Shown in pieces: positions 6,903 through 13,784 of a stretch of DNA of 16,518 bases. Position 1 is the stretch's first letter. Each line of letters starts with the position of its first letter. The stretch comes from UBA9865 sp035647835 (GTDB lineage: Bacteria > Bacillota > Dethiobacteria > Dethiobacterales > Dethiobacteraceae). The notes beneath the pieces are model-generated. The model made no database searches. It had not been told where the DNA came from and was given only the letters and a program-made list of their open reading frames with translations. The stretch lies in NCBI GenBank assembly GCA_035647835.1, contig DASRMS010000158.1, positions 1 to 16,518 on the forward strand, written 5' to 3'. Made by a program: the position numbers and the translations under genes.

Positions 6903-9900
6903 ACAATGGACAGCAGAACAACTTGCAGCCATTGAAACAGGCGGGTGTAATCTACTCGTTGCCGCAGCTGCCGGTTCAGGAAAAACTGCGGTGTTGGTGG
7001 AGCGGATTATCCGTCTGTTATGTCGTTCGGAAGCTCCTTTAGATATAGACAAATTATTAGTCGTGACTTTTACAGAAGCGGCGGCAGCAGAAATGCGCGA
7101 ACGTATTGCTGCTGCCCTGGAACGAGAAATTTCAACAGCACGGCGTCTGGATTTAGTTAAGCAGCTCTCACTCTTAAACGGCGCCTCCATATCTACACTG
7201 CATTCCTTTTGTCTAGAGGTTATTCAGCGTTATTTTTATCTGCTAGAACTAGATCCTTCTTTTCGTGTTGCCGACGAACTTGAAGCCAGCATGCTGCGCC
7301 AGGAAATTGTGGCACTTGTTTTAGAAAAGGCCTTTGCTGAGGAAGATGAAGATTTTCTGGCTCTGGCTAGACACTACGGCGGCAGAACTAGTGATGAGGG
7401 TTTGGTCAGTTTAATTCTGCAGCTTTATCGTTTTTGTTGGAGTAATCCCTGGCCCGAGCGCTGGCTGGATGAGGCCGTTAATCTCTATGCGCTGAATGCG
7501 GAGGCAGACCCAGAAAGTGCCCTGGGGGTGTGGTTAAACCCGTTACGTGAAGAATTGCATCTGACCTTGGAGCAGGCAGCAGATACTTTGCATGAAGCGT
7601 TGGCACTTTGTCAGCTGCCGCAGGGACCCTTAGTTTATGAGGCAGCTTTACAGAAAGAGCTGGAGCAGGTCAAAAGTTTGCTAACCCTCTTGGGGGGGCC
7701 GTGGTCAGAGTTACGTGAAGCCTGGTTGGCAGTGACTTTTGACCGCTTGCGTGCCGCAAAAGATGTAGATGAGAAGCTTAAAACGCGCGTTAAAGCCCTG
7801 CGCGATGGGGCCAAGGATTTACTAAAGAAGAGTTCTATCACTTACTTTACGCGTTCTTTGTCGGAATATGTCAGCGAAATAACTGCCTTGGCTCCTTTGC
7901 TGTCTTCCCTGGTAAAACAGGTTAAGGAGTTCGCTCATGCTTATGCCACAGCTAAAAAACAAGCAGGGCTGATGGATTTTAATGATCTGGAGCATTATTG
8001 TCTGCAGATTTTACTGGCAAATGAGGCAGATGCAGCTAGCCTGCAGCCTTCGGCCGCCGCCCTCGAACTAAGGGCTCGCTATGCACAAGTGTTAGTAGAT
8101 GAGTATCAAGATATCAATCCCGTGCAGGATGCCATTTTACAACTAGTCTCTCGCCAAGGAGAGGAAGCACCCAATCTGTTTATGGTCGGCGATGTGAAGC
8201 AAAGTATTTATCGTTTTCGTCTTGGTGACCCTGGTCTCTTTTTGGATAAATACAATCGCTATGCTGTAAATAATGACAAAGTGGACAGTACAGAAAGAAA
8301 AATTCTTTTAAGCCGCAATTTCCGCTGCCGGACTAATGTGGTGGCCACAGTAAACTATCTATTTAGTCAACTGATGACGGCGCAAGCCATGGAAATCGAA
8401 TATGATCAAGAAGCGGAGTTAGTCTGTGGCGCAACCTATCCTGTGGCCGCAGATATAAAGCTGATTGAGGAAGCAGTGGAAGTTTTTCTATTGGAAAAAG
8501 ACATTGCCGCAAATTCGCTCGCATCTGCAGAGGCAGACGCGGAGGAAGAAGACTTGACAAGCTTGGAGCGGGAAGGCGTGGTGGTGGCACAGCAAATTCA
8601 GCAGCTAGTCAGAAAGCAAGGCAGCGCCACGCATATTTTTGATAAAGATAATGGCTGCTATCGTCCCGTCAGTTATCGTGATATTGTCATTCTACTGCGT
8701 TCTACATCTAATCGTGCTAGCAGGTTGGCCGCAATATTAGCTCGCTACAACATTCCCGCCTATGCTGAACTTACTACCGGTTACTTTGCCGCTACAGAAG
8801 TAGAAACTATGCTTTCTTTGCTTCAAGTGCTAAATAACCCTTGTCAAGACATACCATTAGCTGCTGTACTGCGGTCTCCTTTTGTCAGCTTTAGCGCGGA
8901 ACAGCTAGCTGCCATTCGCCAGGTCGGCGGCCGGAACTGTGATTTTTGGCAGGCCTTACTTACTGCGGCCCAGGCGGAACTGCCCGAGCTCTCGCTCAGG
9001 TGCCAAGCTTTTTTGCAGCAGCTTGACCGCTGGCGCGATTTAGCAAGACGTGAAAAATTAGGCACGCTGCTTGCGACAATATATCGTGAAAGTGGTTATG
9101 CAGATTATGTGGCTGGGATGCCAGATGGTATGAAACGGCAAGCAAATTTGCGGGCCCTTTTTTCCCGCGCCCGGCAGTTTGATCGTTTTTCTCGGCAGGG
9201 ACTGTCACGTTTTCTGCAATTTATCGAACAACTGCGTAAATCTGGTGAAGATTTAGGCGCTGCACGTGCCTTGGGTGAAAACGAAGATGTGGTACGGATT
9301 ATGAGCATTCATAAAGCCAAGGGATTGGAATTTCCTATCGTTTTCTTGTCTGATTTAGGCAAATCTTTTAACTTCCAGGATCAACGCGCCGAATTACTGC
9401 TGCATCGTCACCTGGGGTTAGCACCGCTGATTGTGGAACCAGAAGCGAAACTTCGTTATCCCTCCTTACCATATTTAGCGTTACGTTTGGTGGGGGAAGC
9501 AGAAACACGCGCTGAAGAGCTGCGGATTCTTTATGTCGCCCTCACACGAGCAAGGGAAAAACTCTATTTAGTAGGTTCAGTTAAAAAGCTGACTGAGACG
9601 ATGGACACGTGGGGAGAACTAGTAAGTTGCCCCACTAAACAATTGCCCAGCTATCACGTACGTCGGGCCAGAACATACCTTGACTGGCTCGGCAAAGCGT
9701 TAAGTCGTCATCCGCAAATCAAGGCGGCAAACAGTGCTCGTGGCTGGCAGCCAGCAATAGAAGCGCACCTTAAGCTGACCTGTGTGGAACAGGTAGAAGC
9801 TGATTTTGACTTGGCGTCACAAGCGCAGGAAGCTGATTGCAAACAGGCGCTCTTAACTTTGTCGCCGCTGCCAGTTGAGACGCCCGTAGACGTTAAAAAG

Positions 9901-10587
9901 GCGATTAAGGAAAGGCTTTGCTATCAGTACCCTTATCCACCCTCCAGTGTGCCGGCAAAACTATCAGTAACCGAAATAAAGCGTCGTTTTGCGCAGGCTG
10001 AAGAAGAGGAGGGAGAGGCCCACAGACTTATCACATCACCTTGGCCGCGTCCTAACTTTATCCAAAAGCAGGGCCTGACGCCTGTGGAGCGCGGCTTACT
10101 TTACCACAGTTTACTGCAGCATTTAGACTTAACTCAACCTCTGGATGAAGCTGGAATTGTGGAGCAAATACGACAGCTGGTCCAAGCAGGAATCCTGGCA
10201 GAAATGTTTTTGAGCTATTTGGATCCAGCAAAAGTAACTGCTTTCTTTCGTTCAGAAGCAGGCCAGCTGATGCTTACTTATAAAGAGCAGGTTTTGCGCG
10301 AATGGCCTTTTACCTATGCGCTGCCGGCAGCAGAGCTAGCCGCAGAAGAGCATGAGACAGTGCTCATTCAGGGAATTATTGATGTCTTGGTGAGTACACC
10401 AGAAGGGTTTGTAATTATTGACTATAAAACTGATCGCTTACCGACAGAGGGCATGGCCGAACTGGCAAAGCGCTACCAGGTGCAGCTTGCTTATTATGCC
10501 CGGGCTGTGGAAACTATTTTGCATGAACCGGTGCAGGCCGCCTATCTTTATGCTTTTGCTGCTGATCGAGCAGTGCGTGTGCTGTAA
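6895..10587 (+). CDS. addA: ATP-dependent helicase/nuclease subunit A
   Basis: AddA is the 3'-5' UvrD-like helicase and nuclease subunit of the AddAB end-processing complex. It has 1230 residues, almost the Bacillus subtilis length. In order: Walker A AAAGSGKT (24-31), the early motif VVTFTEAAAAEMRERI, Walker B VDEYQD (401-406), GDVKQSIYRFR, the IHKAKGLEFP motif (805-814), the LTRAREKLYL motif VI region, and a C-terminal RecB-family nuclease with GIIDV (D1163) and IDYKTD (D1176, K1178) followed by the Q-x3-Y element. An upstream in-frame start at 6838 inside addB lacks support. ATG at 6895 has AGGAAGGAG nearby and overlaps the addB stop as ATGAGTAA. The stop is followed by no strong terminator, only an AT-rich hairpin near 10599-10614. 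Confidence 0.97.
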   Translation: MSKQWTAEQLAAIETGGCNLLVAAAAGSGKTAVLVERIIRLLCRSEAPLDIDKLLVVTFTEAAAAEMRERIAAALEREISTARRLDLVKQLSLLNGASISTLHSFCLEVIQRYFYLLELDPSFRVADELEASMLRQEIVALVLEKAFAEEDEDFLALARHYGGRTSDEGLVSLILQLYRFCWSNPWPERWLDEAVNLYALNAEADPESALGVWLNPLREELHLTLEQAADTLHEALALCQLPQGPLVYEAALQKELEQVKSLLTLLGGPWSELREAWLAVTFDRLRAAKDVDEKLKTRVKALRDGAKDLLKKSSITYFTRSLSEYVSEITALAPLLSSLVKQVKEFAHAYATAKKQAGLMDFNDLEHYCLQILLANEADAASLQPSAAALELRARYAQVLVDEYQDINPVQDAILQLVSRQGEEAPNLFMVGDVKQSIYRFRLGDPGLFLDKYNRYAVNNDKVDSTERKILLSRNFRCRTNVVATVNYLFSQLMTAQAMEIEYDQEAELVCGATYPVAADIKLIEEAVEVFLLEKDIAANSLASAEADAEEEDLTSLEREGVVVAQQIQQLVRKQGSATHIFDKDNGCYRPVSYRDIVILLRSTSNRASRLAAILARYNIPAYAELTTGYFAATEVETMLSLLQVLNNPCQDIPLAAVLRSPFVSFSAEQLAAIRQVGGRNCDFWQALLTAAQAELPELSLRCQAFLQQLDRWRDLARREKLGTLLATIYRESGYADYVAGMPDGMKRQANLRALFSRARQFDRFSRQGLSRFLQFIEQLRKSGEDLGAARALGENEDVVRIMSIHKAKGLEFPIVFLSDLGKSFNFQDQRAELLLHRHLGLAPLIVEPEAKLRYPSLPYLALRLVGEAETRAEELRILYVALTRAREKLYLVGSVKKLTETMDTWGELVSCPTKQLPSYHVRRARTYLDWLGKALSRHPQIKAANSARGWQPAIEAHLKLTCVEQVEADFDLASQAQEADCKQALLTLSPLPVETPVDVKKAIKERLCYQYPYPPSSVPAKLSVTEIKRRFAQAEEEEGEAHRLITSPWPRPNFIQKQGLTPVERGLLYHSLLQHLDLTQPLDEAGIVEQIRQLVQAGILAEMFLSYLDPAKVTAFFRSEAGQLMLTYKEQVLREWPFTYALPAAELAAEEHETVLIQGIIDVLVSTPEGFVIIDYKTDRLPTEGMAELAKRYQVQLAYYARAVETILHEPVQAAYLYAFAADRAVRVL

Positions 10588-10628
10588 GCAGCCAGTTAGT
10601 TTAATTAGTTAAACCTGCTCGCAAGCTA

Positions 10629-10657
10629 TTGACAAGGATAAACGAGCTTTGTATAAT
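10629..10657 (+). promoter_or_regulatory. Sigma-A promoter of the cobalamin-riboswitch/cobT unit
   Basis: Consensus TTGACA (10629-10634), a 17-base spacer and consensus TATAAT (10652-10657). Transcription should begin near 10664, about 15 bases before the riboswitch P1 stem. It is the best promoter in the window and shows that cobT is transcribed independently of addBA. Confidence 0.9.
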
Positions 10658-10678
10658 AGAGATAAATTAAATAGATGG

Positions 10679-10830
10679 TTTGTGGTGCTGCAGATGCGGA
10701 GAATAGGGAATCGGGTGTAAATCCCGAACGGTCCCACCACTGTAACCGGGGAGAAACTGCCAAGACCACTGTCCGTAACGACGGGAAGGTGGCAGGGACA
10801 AAGAGCCGGAGTCAGGAGACCTGCCACAAA
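10679..10830 (+). ncRNA. Cobalamin riboswitch (B12 element)
   Basis: The adenosylcobalamin/cobalamin-sensing leader aptamer. The closing P1 stem pairs TTTGTGG (10679-10685) with CCACAAA (10824-10830). Inside are the usual conserved blocks: AGGGAA, GGTGTAAATCC, the CCACTGTAA core, GGGAAGGTGGCAG, and the B12 box AGTCAGGAGACCTGCC (10810-10825), matching the consensus. It is followed after about 24 bases by an intrinsic terminator, so high B12 should favour termination before cobT. The exact ligand (adenosyl or methyl form) cannot be told by eye. Confidence 0.96.
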
Positions 10831-10853
10831 GCTGTGTAATATTGGATGATGGT

Positions 10854-10885
10854 AAAGTCCTCAAGCTTTCGCTTGAGGACTTTTT
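10854..10885 (+). terminator. Riboswitch-controlled intrinsic terminator
   Basis: A perfect 13-bp stem AAAGTCCTCAAGC / GCTTGAGGACTTT with a TTTC loop and a T-run, placed between the B12 aptamer and the cobT ribosome site. It is the probable expression platform: ligand-bound RNA stops here and unbound RNA reads through. Part of the alternative antiterminator pairing must lie in 10831-10860, but I could not settle its partner by eye. Confidence 0.9.
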
Positions 10886-10913
10886 CTTATTTAAAATCAA
10901 AGGAGGAGCAAAA

Positions 10914-11969
10914 ATGGAAAAATTACAAAGCACTTTAAACCGGATTGTACCAACTGATAAAAACAAGGAGGAGGAAGCTCAAAGGTATATTGATGGTCTC
11001 ACTAAACCAGTAGGCAGTTTAGGGGTTTTAGAAGATATTGCCAGGCAAATGGCAGGTATCACAGGTCAAGTTAAACCACAAATACCTAAAAAGACTTCCA
11101 TCCTAATGGCCGGGGACCATGGTGTGGTAGCAGAAGGTGTTTCTGCTTATCCGCAAGAAGTTACACCGCAGATGGTTCTAAACTTCCTCAGCGGCGGTGC
11201 AGCCATGAATGTACTGGCTCGCCATGCCAATGCAGAACTAATTGTTGTCGATATGGGGGTGGCAGTCGATCTGCCGGAGCACCCCATCTTACTTAACCGC
11301 AAGGTAGCTTATGGTACAGCCAATATGGCACAAGGGCCGGCTATGACACGCGAGCAAGCTATCGCAGCCTTGGAAGCAGGCATTGAAGTAGCTGAATCAT
11401 ATATTGCTACTGGTACCGGTCTGTTTGGTACAGGTGAAATGGGTATTGGCAACACCACACCCAGCGCAGCTATCACTGCATTTTACAAAGGCTGCTCCGT
11501 AGCAGAAGTCTGTGGTCGTGGTACAGGTTTAGACGATCAAGGTCTGCAGCTAAAAATTAAAGTAATTGAACAGGCGATTGCCGTGAATAAGCCTGACCCG
11601 GACGATGCCCTAGACGTCTTAGCTAAACTGGGCGGTTATGAAATAGCGGGCATGGCTGGTGTAATGCTCGCGGCAGCCGCAAATCGCGTACCAGTTATGG
11701 TAGACGGTTTTATCTCCGCTGTATCCGCCATTATTGCTTCTCGCCTGCATCCGCATGCTGTAGAATACATGTTAGCATCGCATTTATCAGAAGAACCAGG
11801 CCATATCACAGCCTTAAGCTTACTAGAGCTGACTCCCTTCTTACGCATGAATATGCGCTTGGGTGAAGGTACAGGCACAGCCTTAGCCATGTCTATGGTC
11901 GACGCCGCATTAAAAATTGTCCATGAAATGGCCAGTTTTGCTGATGCCGGTATCTCCGGGGCTCTTTAA
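10914..11969 (+). CDS. cobT: Nicotinate-nucleotide--dimethylbenzimidazole phosphoribosyltransferase
   Basis: CobT transfers phosphoribose from nicotinate mononucleotide to 5,6-dimethylbenzimidazole or another lower-ligand base, giving the alpha-riboside phosphate needed to finish the nucleotide loop of cobalamin. It acts in the cytosol. 351 residues, full length. Motifs: TKPVGSLG near the N-terminus, AGDHGV, LNFLSGGAAMNVLA, TGEMGIGNTTPSAA with a conserved glutamate, and LGEGTGTALA with E318, equivalent to the general base of Salmonella CobT (E317). The ATG at 10914 follows AGGAGG closely; a longer frame from 10842 would start before the riboswitch terminator and is rejected. It stands alone behind the riboswitch, with no cobS, cobU or cobC nearby, so it serves assembly or salvage with genes elsewhere. 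It has its own terminator. Confidence 0.97.
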   Translation: MEKLQSTLNRIVPTDKNKEEEAQRYIDGLTKPVGSLGVLEDIARQMAGITGQVKPQIPKKTSILMAGDHGVVAEGVSAYPQEVTPQMVLNFLSGGAAMNVLARHANAELIVVDMGVAVDLPEHPILLNRKVAYGTANMAQGPAMTREQAIAALEAGIEVAESYIATGTGLFGTGEMGIGNTTPSAAITAFYKGCSVAEVCGRGTGLDDQGLQLKIKVIEQAIAVNKPDPDDALDVLAKLGGYEIAGMAGVMLAAAANRVPVMVDGFISAVSAIIASRLHPHAVEYMLASHLSEEPGHITALSLLELTPFLRMNMRLGEGTGTALAMSMVDAALKIVHEMASFADAGISGAL

Positions 11970-11992
11970 AGCTAATTAAATAAATTATGTTT

Positions 11993-12033
11993 AATGTACG
12001 GGAAACATCGTTTTCCCGCACATTTTTTTTTTT
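11993..12033 (+). terminator. Intrinsic terminator after cobT
   Basis: Stem AATGTACGGGAAA (11993-12005) with TTTCCCGCACATT (12012-12024), one A-C mismatch, a 6-base loop, and a long T-tract through about 12033. It closes the cobT unit. Confidence 0.88.
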
Positions 12034-12060
12034 GTTTTTGGCATACGGTAAGAAGAAGGT

Positions 12061-12089
12061 TTAATTCTGAACAAGTTGTTAAATATTAT
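12061..12089 (+). promoter_or_regulatory. Possible promoter for the DUF1294-rhomboid operon
   Basis: TTAATT (12061-12066), a 17-base spacer and TATTAT (12084-12089, one mismatch to the -10 consensus). The -35 is weak. It lies after the cobT terminator and about 80 bases before the next gene, where a promoter is needed. Nothing better was seen in 12034-12170. Confidence 0.35.
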
Positions 12090-12117
12090 TAAAGCAAGAA
12101 CCTCGTACGCAGGAAAA

Positions 12118-12163
12118 TACCGCCAGCAGTAAGAAGAAATACTAAACTAAAGTAAAGGCGGTA
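12118..12163 (+). repeat. Inverted repeat covering the ribosome site of the DUF1294 gene
   Basis: TACCGCC (12118-12124) is the exact complement of GGCGGTA (12157-12163), with a 32-base interval. The right arm is the GGCGG stretch that serves as ribosome site for the ATG at 12171. A 7-bp stem could hide that site in the mRNA. No known riboswitch was recognised in the interval. Confidence 0.35.
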
Positions 12164-12170
12164 ACTGCAG

Positions 12171-12440
12171 ATGAGCACAACTACAAAAATAGTTATTTTA
12201 CTTAATCTGATCACTCTGCTGTTAATGTTTTACGATAAAAGGCAAGCTCAACGGGCACAATGGCGGGTGTCAGAGAAAACGTTGCTGTTTTTAGCCATGC
12301 TCGGAGGCAGTGTCGGCGTTTGGTTGGGGATGAAAAGTTTTCGGCATAAAACTAAACATAAGCTTTTTTACTGGGGCCTTCCCCTGCTCCTTAGTTTGCA
12401 AGCGGCATTGTTATTATACTTTTATAGGCAAAATTGGTAG
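12171..12440 (+). CDS. DUF1294 family small membrane protein
   Basis: 89 residues, mostly hydrophobic, with three likely membrane segments (about 7-20, 40-55 and 68-84). The DUF1294 signature is visible: YDKRQAQRAQWRVSE after the first segment, LGGSVGVWLGM in the second, and FRHKTKHKLFYWGLPLLL leading into the third. The biochemical role of the family is unknown. The ATG follows AAAGGCGG at a usable distance. The stop is 12 bases before the rhomboid gene start, and the rhomboid ribosome site overlaps this stop codon, so the two are co-transcribed and probably translationally coupled. A membrane-related role with the protease is inference from the pairing only. Confidence 0.85.
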   Translation: MSTTTKIVILLNLITLLLMFYDKRQAQRAQWRVSEKTLLFLAMLGGSVGVWLGMKSFRHKTKHKLFYWGLPLLLSLQAALLLYFYRQNW

Positions 12441-12452
12441 GAGGCGAATGGC

Positions 12453-13121
12453 TTGATTCCTTTAAGGGATACACCGAAAACAAGAAAATTTCCCTACGTC
12501 AATACCTTGCTGATCATCTTCAATATTTTTGTGTTTGTGCAGCAGTTAGCTCTAACTAACGAGCAGCTAGCCAATGTTGTGGTGCGTTATGGTTTAATCC
12601 CCCTGCGCTTTAGTCAAAGTATCGCTGCGGGGGAGGCAGCAGCAGCTCTGGCTCCACTTGTTACTTATCAATTTATGCATGGCGGTTGGCTTCATATCGG
12701 TAGTAATATGTTGTATTTGTGGGTCTTTGGCGACAACATAGAAGACCGCGTCGGACATCTCAGGTATCTTATCTTTTATTTGTTAATGGGGCTCTTGGCT
12801 GGCTTATTACAGGTTTTTCTCGATGCCGCGAGTCCAATACCAATTATCGGTGCCAGTGGTGCCGTTGCGGGCATTCTTGGGGCTTATCTTGTTAGTTGCC
12901 CGCGGGCACGGGTGTTGGCAATCATCCCTATCTTTATTCTCTTTACGATTACTGAAGTGCCGGCGATTTTATTTCTCGGTTTTTGGTTTATTCTACAGTT
13001 GTTCTCCGGTTTCACAAGTATCGGCGTTAACGTTTCTATTGCCTGGTGGGCTCATATTGGCGGCTTTGTAGCAGGTATGGCTTTAATCCGGTTTTTTGGC
13101 GAGCGCATTAAATGTGAATAA
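12453..13121 (+). CDS. Rhomboid-family intramembrane serine protease
   Basis: A membrane-embedded protease that cuts transmembrane helices of substrate proteins; the substrate here is unknown. 222 residues with about six membrane segments. The catalytic dyad is visible as GASGAVAG (S135) and AHIGGFVAG (H201), and the oxyanion region as HGGWLHIGSNMLYLW (76-90), with H81 and N85 equivalent to H150 and N154 of GlpG. There is no extra cytosolic domain. The start is TTG at 12453, with AGGAGG at 12439-12444, eight bases away; an ATG at 12448 is out of frame and stops at once. It is second in the operon with the DUF1294 gene and ends in a terminator shared with the convergent DUF456 gene. Confidence 0.95.
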   Translation: MIPLRDTPKTRKFPYVNTLLIIFNIFVFVQQLALTNEQLANVVVRYGLIPLRFSQSIAAGEAAAALAPLVTYQFMHGGWLHIGSNMLYLWVFGDNIEDRVGHLRYLIFYLLMGLLAGLLQVFLDAASPIPIIGASGAVAGILGAYLVSCPRARVLAIIPIFILFTITEVPAILFLGFWFILQLFSGFTSIGVNVSIAWWAHIGGFVAGMALIRFFGERIKCE

Positions 13122-13130
13122 TAGTAATAA

Positions 13131-13155
13131 AAACCCGCCTGTGGCGGGTTTTTTT
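13131..13155. terminator. Bidirectional terminator between rhomboid and DUF456 genes
   Basis: AAACCCGCC (13131-13139) pairs with GGCGGGTTT (13143-13151) around a 3-base loop, with T on the right and A on the left. It is compact and GC-rich and serves the two converging genes. Confidence 0.92.
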
Positions 13156-13159
13156 GTTA

Positions 13160-13639
13160 TTAAAAGATAGTGAGAAAGAAATAAATAATCATAGCTGCTT
13201 CAATGACTAATTTGAGGATGGTGCCGCCGAGCAAACCGATCAGTGTGCCAAAGCCAACGCGTAAAGCCTGGTTAGTATCTTTGCCGACAAGTAATTCCGC
13301 CAGTACTGCACCCAAAAAGGGACCAACAACAATGCCTAAAGGAGGGAAGGAGAAAATTCCTACGAGCGTACCGATGGCTGCGCCAAAGGAGGCGACGCGG
13401 CTGCCGCCATAGCGTTTTGTGCCAACTGCAGTTGCTAAAAAATCTATTAAAAATACTAACAGCATAGCTACACCCTGTAAAAGATAAAAGTTGATTGTTA
13501 ATACGGCAAAATTGGTCAGGTAACCATACAGCAGCATGCCGCCAAAAATTAAAATTGCTCCAGGCAAAACAGGTAAAACAGTACCTAGAACTCCCACGAT
13601 GAATAATAAACTTGCCAGGATTAATGGTAGATAGTCCAT
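13160..13639 (-). CDS. DUF456 family membrane protein
   Basis: 159 residues, very hydrophobic, with about four to five membrane segments. It matches the DUF456 pattern: an N-terminal LGTVLPVLPGAILIFGGMLLYG segment rich in Pro/Gly, then FLIDFLATAVGTKRYGGSR, then FPPLGIVVGPFLGAVLAELL and a glycine-rich last third (TLIGLLGGTILKL). The family has no established function. The ATG at 13639 is preceded by GAGGAGAG on the minus strand at normal spacing. It is a single-gene unit: its stop is five bases from the shared terminator, and the upstream neighbour glgP is divergent. No solid promoter was identified in 13640-13777, which must serve both genes. Confidence 0.85.
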   Translation of the reverse strand: MDYLPLILASLLFIVGVLGTVLPVLPGAILIFGGMLLYGYLTNFAVLTINFYLLQGVAMLLVFLIDFLATAVGTKRYGGSRVASFGAAIGTLVGIFSFPPLGIVVGPFLGAVLAELLVGKDTNQALRVGFGTLIGLLGGTILKLVIEAAMIIYFFLTIF

Positions 13640-13660
13640 TAAGTTCTCTCCTCTGAAAAA

Positions 13661-13680
13661 AATTTATATTAATTTATATT
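13661..13680. repeat. Perfect tandem duplication of a 10-base AT unit
   Basis: AATTTATATT occurs twice in direct succession in the divergent promoter region between the DUF456 gene and glgP. It contains TATAAA/TATATT-like elements on both strands and may supply -10 sequences, but no matching -35 box was clear. Confidence 0.5.
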
Positions 13681-13771
13681 CGGGCTTAGTGATTTGGTTC
13701 CTGCGTTTTAGTATATTCTTTCGAATGCTTCAACAAAATAAACAAGAAGTTCAAAGAAAGGATGGTGAAGA

Positions 13772-13784
13772 CCGGCTTTGCCGG
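13772..13784 (+). repeat. Short GC hairpin just before glgP
   Basis: CCGGC (13772-13776), loop TTT, GCCGG (13780-13784). It lies between an AAAGG ribosome-site-like stretch (13757-13761) and the ATG at 13790, and includes the TTG at 13778. It could shorten the effective spacing to the ATG or interfere with initiation at the TTG. Confidence 0.4.

Noticed and set aside
10587..10619. AT-rich hairpin after addA considered as a terminator
   Set aside because: The stem GTTTAA/TTAAAC is weak and no T-run follows, so termination here cannot be supported.
10842..10913. Longer N-terminus for cobT from an ATG at 10842
   Set aside because: It would be translated through the riboswitch terminator, and those residues do not belong to CobT. 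The ATG at 10914 has an excellent ribosome site.
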